Assembly: GCA_037074765.1 (NCBI GenBank)
Contig: JBAMDO010000566.1
Span: 310,001 to 374,000, forward strand
DNA from: Mansonella perstans
Lineage: Eukaryota; Nematoda; Chromadorea; Rhabditida; Onchocercidae
DNA: 64,000 nt
Direction: 5' to 3'
Notes under the pieces: model-generated
Databases searched by the model: none
Told to the model about the DNA's origin: nothing
Seen by the model: only the letters and a program-made list of their open reading frames with translations
Part shown: positions 1-12,400 of the stretch, in pieces
Numbering within the stretch: the first letter of the stretch is position 1
How the letters are laid out: each line of letters starts with the position of its first letter
Position numbers and translations under genes: made by a program

Positions 1-821
1 TGTTATGATTAATTATAACAGATTGTTTTTCCATGCTGCTAATGAGAAAATTAAACAAAAAATTATAAATAATATTAGTATCTGATAGGGTGAAAATTGC
101 TATACAAAATGATCATCCGACATTTCCCATATCAGTAATGTTGTATTTCCTTTTCTTGATTCATTCGTTCTTGACCTATATAAATCATATCATTTCCACC
201 TTCTCTCCTCTGCTACTTCCTGACATCTAGCTTTCTTCCTTCTTTACTCCTTAACCTTTCTCCTATCTATTTCAATTTCATTTATCATTCATTTCTTCAG
301 GAAAGAAATTAATACGTGGACTTAGTAGTCGAGAAAGATGATGTAATTATACTGTACTATTTCCAATATATTATTAATATTCGGAATTAAATTTTTTTGT
401 GTTGCTATTATTCTTATCATTCATATTGATTTATTCATTCAAAAATTTATCATTCATTTTGTTACAGTAACATTTCAAACAATATATTTAATCATTTTTA
501 ATTAAATCTTTTTTTCTATATAAAAAATCAATTGAATGGCTTGAAGATAATTTATGTTCCGGAAGTATGACATTAAAGACCTATAGATTATGATTGCAAA
601 CAATTATTAGCAGATCATTTCAAGTATTCACTTAGTTCAATTTTGTTACTGCATCCCACATGAAAATATCATACTACATAAAGAGAGGATTATATTTTGC
701 TGCTGTTTACACCTGCAATCTTGACTGATCAGATCGGATTACATTGTTATCATTCATTAATTAAAACGTTTTTCGATGAGTTGATCCATTGTAATTTTTA
801 ATTAGTGTTGGTAATTTAATT
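1..821. other. Upstream region of the PTB-domain gene, no gene seen
   Basis: AT-rich DNA without a convincing coding exon on either strand. It holds pyrimidine-rich stretches (about 180-300) and a short imperfect palindrome at the left edge (TGTTAT...ATAACA, 1-20). The promoter of the gene starting at 850 is presumably here, but no clear TATA box or other core element could be picked out. Confidence 0.5.
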
Positions 822-831
822 TTAACTTCAG
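822..831 (+). promoter_or_regulatory. Probable trans-splice (spliced leader) acceptor of the PTB gene
   Basis: The string TTAACTTCAG ends 18 bases before the ATG at 850. Read as an ordinary coding exon from 832, the frame would open with a TAG, so it cannot be an in-phase cis-spliced coding exon. This fits a spliced-leader addition site giving an 18-base 5' leader. A cis-spliced non-coding 5' exon is the alternative. Confidence 0.45.
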
Positions 832-849
832 TAGTCTCCACCGTTTGCT

Positions 850-3800
850 ATGGTGGCAGTACCATATTGCCGATGTCGAGTGCTTTATATCGGTAGCGCT
901 GTACCAACAATAACCAAAGATGGACTACAGGGAATTCAACAGCCTTTACGTGAACGTTATCCAATTAGTGGTAATGTTGATACCAAAGGAATCGATTCTT
1001 GGTATGTGTCCCCTTTTTATTTGTCATCTTATATTTTCATAGATGTTAATGACTGATGAACACTATACACTTCATTGTCAAAAAGATCTTTTAATGCATT
1101 TTAAAAATTTTAAATCTTTAAAAAAAAGGAAAATAAAAATTTTTCTGTTATTTTTTTGTTATTCTTAACAAAATTTCAAATTTTCAACACTTCTATAGGC
1201 TTTTTTCACTAATACACAATCTTTAAGAAAAAAGAAGATAAGTATAAGAAATAGAACAAAAAGTCTTATCAGTAAGTACAAACAAAATTGAATCGTTCAG
1301 TGATTTGCTAACTGCTTACATAATTCAATAAAAGAAAGTTGCTAATTTAAAAACATTAGAACTTTAATATTGTGAAAACTTTGTTAATGATGACAAATTG
1401 ATGGCACTTTTTTAAATTTCAGGCTCTCAGTATGGTCGAATGGTTTGTTATTAGAATACATCGATGGCGATAAAAAAACCGAAACAGCCTTTCATCCGAT
1501 TAATTCACTTCACTATTGTGCAGCAGTACGATATGTGAACGTAACCGGATATGCGATCGAAGGAGGTGGTGAACGATTTCTTCCTTTGGATTCACCATTT
1601 GCAAGTGGTGAGGATAGCCAGCATCCGCCAATTTTCGCTGCTATTTTTAGGAGGACTACTGGTATCAAGGTTAGTTTAGGAAGGGCGAAAAATTCGTGTT
1701 CCAAGAAAAACACAACTTTATATCAAAAAAAAGAACAGTCTAGATCTTTTATGAAACCACAAAGAGTAATGTAGCAAATATCACCAAGTAATAATCAGAA
1801 ATATTTTCACCAATTAAAAATATACAATATATGTAAACATATACGACTTTGGACTTTAAAATCGGTCAAAACATAGCAAGGGCAATTTAAATAATAAATA
1901 ATGATTAATAAAATTTACAATAAATTTGATATGTCAAAAATCTTACTCGAATTGATATTATACTCGGAAATTAAGCCGAAAAAAATGAAATGATTGATTT
2001 GAAACATGGTGACAAAAAGAATTTTAATATTGCTTAGTTATTTTCTATGCACTGGATAAACCTCAACAGCTATGCAGATAATCTGCTGAAAAATTTTTTT
2101 TTGATAGTTATTGCATAAGGCGTTTGTCAATCAAATGTAAATATAAAAATCTTAGTAGAATTAGTAGCATCTGCAATTTTCTACATCGAATTTGATTGCA
2201 TCAAATTTTAACTGAACTTGAGTCCAATTCAAATTTCAGGTCCTAGAATGTCACGCATTTATATGTACAAATGCAAAAGCGGCAAATGCTCTCGTACGTT
2301 GCTGCTTTCACGCATACGCTGAGTCGATGTATATTAAGTTAGATGAACGATTACCCGCTCTGAAATCTATTAAGGAAGCTAGCAGAAGTGCTAGCCCACC
2401 AAGTGAACCACTTCCAAGGTTTTTCTTAAATGTCTTGCTAGACTTCAATTCCAACTGAATTTCCGATCCAAATTTCAGATCCTAGAATAACTTCACTCTT
2501 CGATTCTTCTATTTGATAATCAATGATGATGAAACAATCTACCTAACTTATGAACTAAAAATAGAATAATGTAATAATGACTAGTAATCATGAACTCTTC
2601 TAGGAAAGTCAACGTTAGGATATTTTTTGAAACGTAATTGCACCAGGACTAAAAGAAATACTTAAATGAAATATAAATTAATTTAAATGAAACATAAATT
2701 ATTTAAATATTTAAATGAAATATATGAGCTATATAAATTAATTTCATAAAAGTTGTGGAAAAGTTCCATCTAGTGTCGTCATTACAAAATTGGATAGTTT
2801 CAATGATTAACATCTCATTTTAATTGAATTAATTGAATTGTTGATGTTAAGTGAAATCGAAGAAATAACCACAGTCGAAGATGACAAAGAGTTAGAACAA
2901 CAGCGATGGGCTGAACGGACAATCGGTAAAGAAGCCTGGGAAAGGCGGCAACAATCAGGTGAATATGATTCGGCAAGTATCTCTTCATCAATCGCTAATC
3001 GTTTTCGAAACAAGAAACAAGATCGTGATCGAGCAAATGGTTGGTGTCTTAACAAACTATTCAAAATATTATCAATTCAAAATTTAAACTGCTTCTTTTT
3101 GGAATAGCGGTAATGAACTCTCTGTCCTCTTCGTGAACAGTCTAGATGTATTTTATTGCGATAACTGAAATTGAGATTTATTAATTTCAATTTAATATGA
3201 AATAAAAGGAATAGAAAAGTTTCATCGAAATGTCACATTCATTTATTTCAAGTCATTTATATTAAATAAATGGGATGTACCTGTAATAACGTGAATTAAC
3301 ATCCAGAAATCAATGCTATCCGGATATTCTGTGTGGGATAATCACGGCTATCATATTGATTCCGATTTTCATTTACCTTTTGCTAAACTCTTGATCTTCC
3401 ATTGGCAAAACTTGTTAGCAATGTCTAGACCTATATGAAGTCTTATCGTGACGACAGTTGAATACTTGGAATATTTATGCTGCAATTTATTGCAGATACT
3501 TAGTTCAATTCCCTTGTTTTACTCCAAACATCTTACTTTCTTGCCAATTATGCTTATTACTTGTTATTTTGAGGAATTGTTCGGTTAGCTGCCTTACTTT
3601 TGCTTTTTTATCCAACAACCCAAATCAAATTAAAGAATTTGTGGGAATTAAATATACATTTAATAAATTCGATGAAAGGCATAGTCTCTCTTCAATTCAC
3701 CTTTAAACCTCATCTTTAAATTCTCCTTAAATTTGCTTGAATTGTACTGTTAATATTTCAGTACATTATTAGCATATTTCCATATGTCATAATCAAATAC

Positions 3801-6800
3801 ATTTTTGTCATGAATCATTGAGAGAGAAAAAAAAGATCAATTAAGCAAAGACCCTTTTTAAGAAAGAGATAAAATATGATTTCGCAGGACCATTAATAAT
3901 CAGAGTGACAGTGGAAAGTATCTAATAAAATCTTGAAACCAAGCTAATCATCGTAATCCAGAAAAGTGGAAAGGGACAAATAAAAGAGCAATGCCGTTTG
4001 TAGTAGATTGACAGATTCACATAGTGTAATCAAATGTCAAGGTCATCAAACATTTTATCATAAATCAGGCTGGAATGTTGGACAACTTGATGGTTGTGGA
4101 GCGGGCAAACAAGAATGAACTGCTATCGTAAATCCCATTCAACTAGCAATTGATGCAAAAAATACAAGAGCTGGATGGGTATCTTTTGTAAAGCAATGAA
4201 AAAAAATCAGTTCAAGGACTATATCCGATCCATACTTTCTTTCAATTTTTGCAATCAAAATTTTCGAGAAAAAATTTTCAAATTCAGTTTTATTTCTTGG
4301 AAATGGCTTTCTTATATTTCCAATGAAAGTGGAAAATATAAGGAAAACAAAAAAATTGTTTTCACTGTATAATCGAAAAGTTTTTGATTATACAGTAAAT
4401 TTGAATTTGAAAAGAATTGTTCGAAGTATTTAAGAAGCTGAAAATCTCACCGACTCAACTGATCTATCCTATTTATCCATTGTTTTTATATTTTTACCTT
4501 TCCACTCTCAATATATTGATTACAGTAACGAAATTCGTTTGAACTACATCGCTATATTCTGGTCCTTTAGCCTTTAACCTTAAAGCTCGCAATCTCCAAC
4601 TGCTACATTCCGATGATGACAAGCAAGCAAAAATGTTGTTTGTTTTCCCATCATTCGAATTATTTAGTAACAGTTTACTAATTATGACAATGTAATAGTT
4701 TGCAGTTGCCGTTGAACTCAAAAATTACATTCCTGCAGTATCTCAGGTCGTAAAACTGATCTATTCCAAGACTATAGATATATAAGGAACAAAGAGACAA
4801 AGAGAGGAAAAAGAAAGGAAGAAAAGATTATTATCAGTCATTAGAAGAATATTTTCAACATATTATTATAAATGGTGTGGTTCCTTAAGAATAAGAAAAC
4901 ACTTTTTAGATAATCGATGACCTATGTTGTAATGTAGAAAAAATTTAAGAGACAAATAACTTAAAGAATTTATTAAAATGCAATGAAATTAAATTTCCGA
5001 TCAATTTTTTTAAAATTTTCAATGCTTTCGTTGAAGTTTCAAAAATTTCCAATTAAAAATTTTTTCATCCTGTATGAAATGATTATTTTTTTAATTTAAA
5101 ATTAATTTCATTAATCTTGTTGAATTTATCTAGCACAAAATCAACACCCGAATTAAAACGGTAACAACTAAGCAAGCAAGTCACTTTCTGGAAGGAAAGA
5201 ATTTCAGGTGATCAAGCTTTGGTAGCCTATGCGAATGGCATAGATTCATCTTCACAACGCGCGGGTAGCGACTTTAGTATGATATGTGGCGGTGATGGCA
5301 GTGGTGAAGCACCATGTTCTGGTATGCAACCATTGATTTTTATTGAAAACATTAAAAGGCATTGCACAATCTAAATTATGTTTGCAAATTGTACAGCTAA
5401 GGAAAATCTTACCAAATTTAGAATTCAGAAATTCTTGTAATTAAATTCCAAAACTGTCATTCGAAGATTCTAAATTAGATTCACGAAAAAAAGTCAAGTA
5501 TTTGCAAAGCCTTGAAGAGTAATTACCACTTATACTGTCATATTCTTTATTACATGTCCTAAAAAAATCCTGATATAGTGAAAAATGAATGCTTCGGTAT
5601 TTCAGGCATGTATCCAGGTATGTTGCCGCCACACTTTCGTGGCGGATCACTGCCATTACCGCATATGATTCCGACACATCCATTAATGCGACCACCATTT
5701 TTTGTACCATTTCCGCCACCACCACCACCACCACCGCATTTATTACCGCCAATGCATCGTTTTATGCCAATGATACCAAATTTTGGTTAGTTTCTCTATT
5801 TACTGCTATTAAATCTCCCATTTCTGATGATTATTTTGGTTATTTGAGAGAATAATAAATTCAAAAGTCATGATTCTAGGAATGGCACCACATTTATCAG
5901 CTGGAATCTACCCTATACCACCGCCACATCTTGGTGTACTACCGCCAAGATTTATGGCTCCATATGGACCAATACCACCGTCAGTGGGACGGCCACGAAC
6001 TCCTCCTGACGGACCGATCATCACTGGTCCTGAATCAGTCTATAGTACGCTACCAAGGAGACCGGCTTATGAAGAGCCCATTTATATGCATGGAAATTCA
6101 CCATGTATGCCACCACAAGCCAGCTATCAACCAGGAAATTACTTAACGGATCAATACGATGCTTATTATGAATCCTTGAAGAGACAACGAAGTCCACAAT
6201 CAAAGGTTAGAGGGCCAGCTATAACTGCTGAAATTGACCTCCAGAATGGTTAGAGTATCTTTTTGGAAATCCAAATGATTGCACATTGGATTTCTGATAA
6301 TAATTTTTGTCTTTGATATTATTCTAATTTGAATTTCAAAATTCAAGCATTCGAACCTTCTTTGGATTCCGTTTCCTCAAGCACAAATGGATGGATCCAG
6401 TAGTTAAGGCAAGTGTGTAAGAATTACAGGATTTATAAATCAGTTAATAAATGGAATTCCAGATGTGAAATTTCAGGTATCAGCTGGCGCCGACTCTCAA
6501 ACAAATTCGAGGCGTGCTGCAGCTATAACAGAAATCGACGAATCATCGCAATTTTGGGATTCGTATGAAGCTAGCATATATCGAAAACCACATTTAAATG
6601 AGAAGGTTGAGATTTTTAACCGAAATTGAGATGATCGATATACCATGTGATAGAAGAGGAAAGTAATTAATCTCGCATGCTATCCCTTGGCATCATTACA
6701 AAGAAAATTTAGGAAAATATAAATAAGATCTAAAGAATTAGTAAAGAATTAATGAATCCGAATTCTACAATACGATAGATAATACATTAGCATTTGTCAA

Positions 6801-7677
6801 AATACCAAATAATTTTCAAATTTGTAATTTAAGTCATGAATAATAATCATGATTCTTAAGCAAATAACAATCATGATCCTTAGGTAAATACAGAAATGTT
6901 CAAAAAAAGTCCCAGTGGTATTAATATTGGTAAGATGAATAAGTCTTCGGAAAATATTCCAAGGGAAAAAAATCTAAACAAAAAATCTTACACCAAATTA
7001 GTACTAAACAAGTTATTTACGCACTAACTGTAATTCAAAAGAATTTACGAATCCATTGCTTTAATAAGTATCAACGATCACACTTACTCATTCTATATAC
7101 TTCATCATTTGCAAACAAGCAATAAATCAGTCAATTTAGAAAAAAGTAATCAATTGAAGTATAGCGTAGCGAATGAATAATTCTCTATAAAAAAAGAACA
7201 TAAAAGTTGAAAGTTTAAAAAAGGAAGCAATTTTCCTCTCTGTACCATATATATCTTTATAATTTTCTTTTCTAGCATTTGTTGGATTATTTGTTGAATA
7301 TTAATTATTTTAAACAAATTTCAAATCAAAATTTTTATCCCACAAAATATGAAATATTTTGATGAAATTGGAAAACGAGTTTATAGGCATTTTCTGCAAC
7401 CGTACGCTCAATGCCAACAGCAACAACCGTCATAGCTACCAATCATAATCATTCGAGAACAAATAATACCAATCATCAAAATGTAGCTGGTACTGTGATA
7501 CGAGAAACAGTGGACATTACGGTAAGGCCTGAAACACCACCTGCTGATTATGATACTGCATTCAATGAAATGCATATTGGTAACAGTAGCAGTAACAATA
7601 AGCACCAACAGCAACAGCAGCAACAACAACAACAACAACAGCAACAACAACAGCGCACTGCTGCTGTTATTTATTGA
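850..7677 (+). CDS. PTB/PID-domain protein with Pro-rich region and poly-Gln tail
   Basis: Nine exons join in phase: 850-1001, 1423-1669, 2240-2418, 2852-3039, 5208-5321, 5606-5785, 5880-6205, 6477-6605 and 7387-7677 (601 aa). Residues about 8-175 look like a phosphotyrosine-binding/interaction domain: an RVLYIGSAVPT strand, a GLLLEY strand, HPINSLHYCAAVRY, then the VLECHAFIC strand and a helix with NALVRCCFHAY. PTB domains usually bind NPxY-type tails or phosphoinositides at the membrane, so an adaptor role is inferred. After the domain comes a charged Glu/Arg segment in exon 4, a Pro/Met-rich stretch with eight consecutive prolines in exon 6, and a C-terminus with 16 glutamines. The repeated ITEID phrase (exons 7-8) hints at a short linear motif. 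The exon 4 acceptor is unusual (GTTAAG, little pyrimidine). The ATG is chosen because an in-frame TAG lies just upstream. I recognise the domain but not an exact orthologue. Confidence 0.85.
7606..7653 (+). repeat. CAA/CAG repeat coding 16 glutamines
   Basis: Sixteen consecutive Gln codons, mostly CAA with scattered CAG, lie near the 3' end of the PTB-protein coding region. The mixed codons suggest selection on the protein tract or an interrupted, more stable repeat. Copy number may vary between individuals. Confidence 0.95.
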
Positions 7678-8321
7678 ATATTTTGAGCTAATGTGGATTA
7701 TTGTAAATTTTTCGGAATATTTAAGAAAAATTTTTTTTTAAATACTATTTGTGCGTATTTTATAAATGAATTCAAAAAATTCAAAGCAGAATTTTCTTTC
7801 TTACGAGATCAAATACATCATCCTGCGTCATATATATGCAAGGTTAGCATTGCATACAATCAAATACATATTTGCTATTTGCTAGAATATTTGTTAGAGT
7901 AAATTAAAAACAATCATATTTGTCATGCAAACAGAGTTCTGTCTTAATGTTGGGCCCAAGTGTAAATCTAAAGCTATCTTTGTTTCTGATAATCTTTTTT
8001 TCCTTAGAAATATTTCACTGTTGTCTTATTTTTCTTATTATTCCACAAATTTATTTCCTGCACTTACTTTTGATGGAAATTTTACCTTTATTTTTTAACT
8101 TTGTGTTTTGTCACATATTTTTATCTACAATTTTCACCATTTTCCCTCTGTCCTTGTTGTTCCAGCATTGTACGATAACCACTCTAATATCGCCGGATTA
8201 TCTATCATTATAGGATCTATGTGAAACAAAGGCAAAACTATGCCACTATGCCACCAAATACATATCTGCAGTTCTTCTCAACAGCTTTCATTTCCCATCC
8301 TGCCAACCTATAGCAATTTGG

Positions 8322-8390
8322 TGGCTGGTCACTATAGATATTTGTAGCTGGTCACCAGAAATGTTTGTGGCTGGTCATTAGAAATGTTTG
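8322..8390. repeat. Three tandem copies of a 23-bp unit
   Basis: Three adjacent 23-base units (8322-8344, 8345-8367, 8368-8390) share the core GCTGGTCA and an ATTTG/GTTTG end. Units two and three are closest. It lies in the presumed 3' UTR of the PTB gene. Confidence 0.85.
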
Positions 8391-9332
8391 CTCACTTTGT
8401 GGTTATCTTGCAGAAATCGCTGCTCTATTTGCATGGTTGAAACTACGTATCTTTGCTGATTTTACCAATAAAAAAGTGATTTCATGTCTTTAAACAACAA
8501 TACTGATAAATGCTTTGTTCTCATAGTACAAATCACTGATGCATGTTCTCTTAAATATCATTTTAAGTAAAAATAAAGTAAATCCAAGTCGCTCCTACAT
8601 AAATACATACTACAAGAAATGATTTAATGGAAAATCCCACTAAAATCATTCTTTATTCAACAGGTAGGGCAGTCATTCGATATTCTAATAGCATTAAGCA
8701 TCCAATTTAATCTTTAAGCGATCTGACAGTATTAGATGAATTTATTGAGTAATTTAATTTGAAGTTCAAAGGATTTCCGCAAAAGCGTGCTTTAATATCT
8801 ATCTTAATCAAGACATGAACATCTTTAATTTATGTTCAAATTAAGATTTTTCCAGAATTACTGAAATTTAATTGGTGGTTATGTTTACTTAATTTGTTAT
8901 TTTTGAGTAAAACTTTATGTGATTTTAACATCAGAAAACTATTCGAAATCAAATTGTATTTAATATTATTGAAATAACTAACATTACAGATTTCAAGTAA
9001 TATTTACCTGAAGTCAAAATTTAAATGGTATTCGATAATAGTAAAAAGATAACTAATATCCTATACCCACTTTTAAAAATTGGGGAATGCTAAAGAATGG
9101 AATGAAACAGCACAAACGACATAATTAATATTAATTAATAGCAAACTACTACGCAAAAAACAATAACAATAAAATCAGAGATGATATTTTTAAAAAAAAT
9201 AGAAGGATGACTAATCATAAATTATAACCAAAAGGTCAACCGAAGAAAAAGAAAATACGACACTGGGACAAGAACAGCATACATAAAAAATACATGAATA
9301 AAAAAATGCTTACAGCAAAAAGCAATTCAATT

Positions 9333-9338
9333 TTTATT
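9333..9338 (-). terminator. Candidate poly(A) signal of beta-adaptin
   Basis: On the minus strand this reads AATAAA about 106 bases after the beta-adaptin stop codon, a normal distance for a nematode 3' UTR. Confidence 0.5.
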
Positions 9339-9443
9339 TCTCAACGAAACCTAAATTATCTGCACGAATTTATAATAAATTATAATGGAAAATTGTAGGA
9401 ATTTTTTAAATTTTATAAGATTTGTAATGATAGAATTTTCTCT

Positions 9444-12400
9444 TCAAGAAGAAATAATCAGCTGATATATTTCATTCATATTCGCTGTTGCTGCTGTATG
9501 ACGTGATTTCAAAGATAACTGAAATGAAATGAAAAATAAACCAAACATAACGGTAAAGAAAGAAAACAATCTTATGAAAATATGCAAACATTGTCATTAA
9601 CAGAAATGATTCTACGATTAGGAAAATTGATCTTCATTTTCCCAGTAATAAATAACCTACTTGGCCATTACACTAATATTAGCAAGCCTAATTACTGGAT
9701 AAAATGAATAAAGAAAAAGAAAAAAACTTACTGTAAGAGATTGTGATAACTCCTGCATTTTAAGCTCCGAAAGGACATAAATTTGATTAGTATACTTGAT
9801 GGAATGATATAATAGTTCTTGTCCTTCCACATTTCGACGAGCAACTGTGAATACATTATTTTGTTGCAACTTGGTACATATGTCATCTGTAATGAAAAGC
9901 AAAGTGCTAAAGTCTTCGGCTTGAATGCATTCAACTGAAGATACTCATCTTCTGCACATAATTATTTGACTTGTAAGGTCTTGATTTACGTTACTAATAA
10001 TTTAAGCATTCTATCCTCAGCTATGCGAAGTCTTTTCCCTAGTTAGACTATTTAGCCTGTATACACAAATTTTTTAAGGATTAGATCGGTAGACTGACAT
10101 ATAAAGAGAGCAACTTTCTAGTAGCAACTACTGAAAACAAAATAATCCTGTCATATTCTGAAAATTTAACTCACAAAGCCTCTTCTCACTTAATAAGACA
10201 TTTCTATCACAATCAACAACTCAACAGTCAAATATTACTTCTTTCGGGCTCTTATATTGGCTAGAAATTTATTTCTGAAAATCCATTTCAGATCGTCCAA
10301 TTAAAGTAATGTTTTCTGTGCATAATGCATCATCACATATGAACTTACCTCCGAATTGGATGAAAGCATATTAGATCTATAAATACTTCCAGAAAACTGA
10401 AAGTACACTAACGTTTCTAATCTAATTTATAAACAGTGCGAGGAGACTAAGACAAAAAATTAAAGGCCCGAAATATTAACAAACCTGCGCTGAGACCTCT
10501 GACATTACTGATAGTAAACTGTACTTCGTTTTGTTCCGGTATTTCTTTCCACATTTGTAAGAAATCTCTTTTATCCATTTGACCACTTTCATCAAAATAC
10601 ATGTTTAGCGGTACAATGACGGCAAAGTAGAACACACCAACATCATTTTTTATAGCAACCTAAAATTAAGAAAATACACCAAGTATGGAGACTGATCAGA
10701 TGATGGGACTCTTCGAACGGCTGATGCATTTGTAGAGATAACGCAAAAGAAGCAGAACCTAAAGGATGATCCGCTTCTGCTTTCGTCCAAAATTTACTTA
10801 ATCAAACAGAGAATTATTTTATTTATGAAATAAAACTTAAAAAAATAATTATGCTACTAAAATTGAAGTATGCCAACATTTCCTCAACAATGTACTGGAT
10901 ATGAAGATAAATATAAAAAACGTTTCTCTAAATGTGAACAGTTTCCATTTAATTCAAATGTGAACCTGCAAATTAGTAAGAGGTTCCATTTTCTGCACCG
11001 GACCATTCGTATGGCATGGAAGTGACGTTTGTACTGATTGGTTGGGATAAAGTGGTGAATTTATTTGAATTGGCTCAGCGGGAATTAAACCAAACCTAAA
11101 ACATATGGCATTTTCAGCTTGCTTAAAAACTAACAAGTTATTATTTCCTTAGCCTGTTTTGTATTCTGAATCATTTTTTGCTCCTAATCAAGCAGCAGCA
11201 GAGCGTCTATCAATAATTTAAAAATCAATGTAAAATACTTCCCAAGTCCGCTTTTCTTTCTAATTTCTAATAAAAATGTTTAAAAGGATAAAGTCTGCGA
11301 AAATTACGCAGATTTCCACTACTATTAAAAAAAGTGAATTATAAAAGCTAAACCTTTATCAAAGTGCTTTTGAAGTAATAACTTACGAATTTTTGTTAAA
11401 TTGAATAGCAAATCCAGTAAAAGGCTGCATTGCACGATTCGTAAAAATCATATCCATGTAAATTTTTCCACCACGTCGAAAGAAAGTTCCTTCAATTTGT
11501 GTGCCCTTACCCTTGCTAGCCTCCAACCAAACCTGAAGTTTCAAAATGACTAATTCAAGAAACCAAAATAACTGAGAATAGAAGAACAAAGAAAACAGCA
11601 ATTTCAACAGAAAGAAGGGGATTTACACAGAAATGAATAGTAATTTTAACTGCACTTGACTGTAACCCTACCCTAGAATTATTAATTGAATTTATATTAA
11701 CGAGAAAATCTGCAGAGTAAAAAATGAGCTCAACTAGAATTTCTATTATTCAGCAGTAGAAACACAAGATTTGAAAAAAAAAAACCAACAGTTTTTGGCG
11801 CCACATATCCTGTTTGACTGGAAAAAATTGGCGCCCCCGTCACAGGTCCACCAAAAAGGTCATTTAAATTGGTAAATGGATTGGAAACATCTGCAGAGAT
11901 TGGAGCTGACAGTGCTGGACCAGATAGTGGAGCTGTCGTCTGAAACAGTTGCGAATATTACTTTTTTCAAACAAATGTAATCCGGCTCAAAACTGAATTT
12001 TTTATTAACGGTAGAATAATTAATCTTGTCGATTGCTTCAAACAAATAAATAAAACAGCAAAAACGAACTTGTGCAAGAGAGAAAGCAGGTGCAGGAGGA
12101 GCAAGTGCAGGAGGCGGAGGCGCACCAAAGAGTCCACCAGTACTTGCCTGAGAAAGTGATTGAGTCGGTATTGTAGGTGATGAACTTGTTCCGCCAATGT
12201 CACCAAGCAGACCATCAGATCCCAAACCTAACAAGTCATCGAGACCGGAAGACATCGGCGCTGGCTGATACGAATCCATACCTATATTTTAAGTTAAAAC
12301 GAAAAAATGAATGCAATTTGAAATATAGGACAGTACTTCGGAATCTGCAAAATTCAAAAAATTTTTCTCGCAAAATTTAAATGATGAAGCTAAAACGGGA

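Larger units (their letters stand above)
7678..9443. other. Convergent intergenic region with 3' ends
   Basis: No coding exon is seen between the stop codons of the PTB gene (+) and beta-adaptin (-). It should hold both 3' UTRs. Plus-strand AATAAA occurs at 8467-8472 and is a candidate poly(A) signal for the PTB gene, though other A-rich variants are nearby. A three-copy 23-bp repeat lies at 8322-8390. Confidence 0.6.

Noticed and set aside
5441..5752. 103-codon minus-strand ORF with poly-Val
   Set aside because: It is the antisense shadow of the CCACCA (poly-Pro) exon of the PTB gene.
7408..7650. Minus-strand ORF with a poly-Leu N-terminus resembling a signal peptide
   Set aside because: It is the antisense of the CAA/CAG poly-Gln tract.
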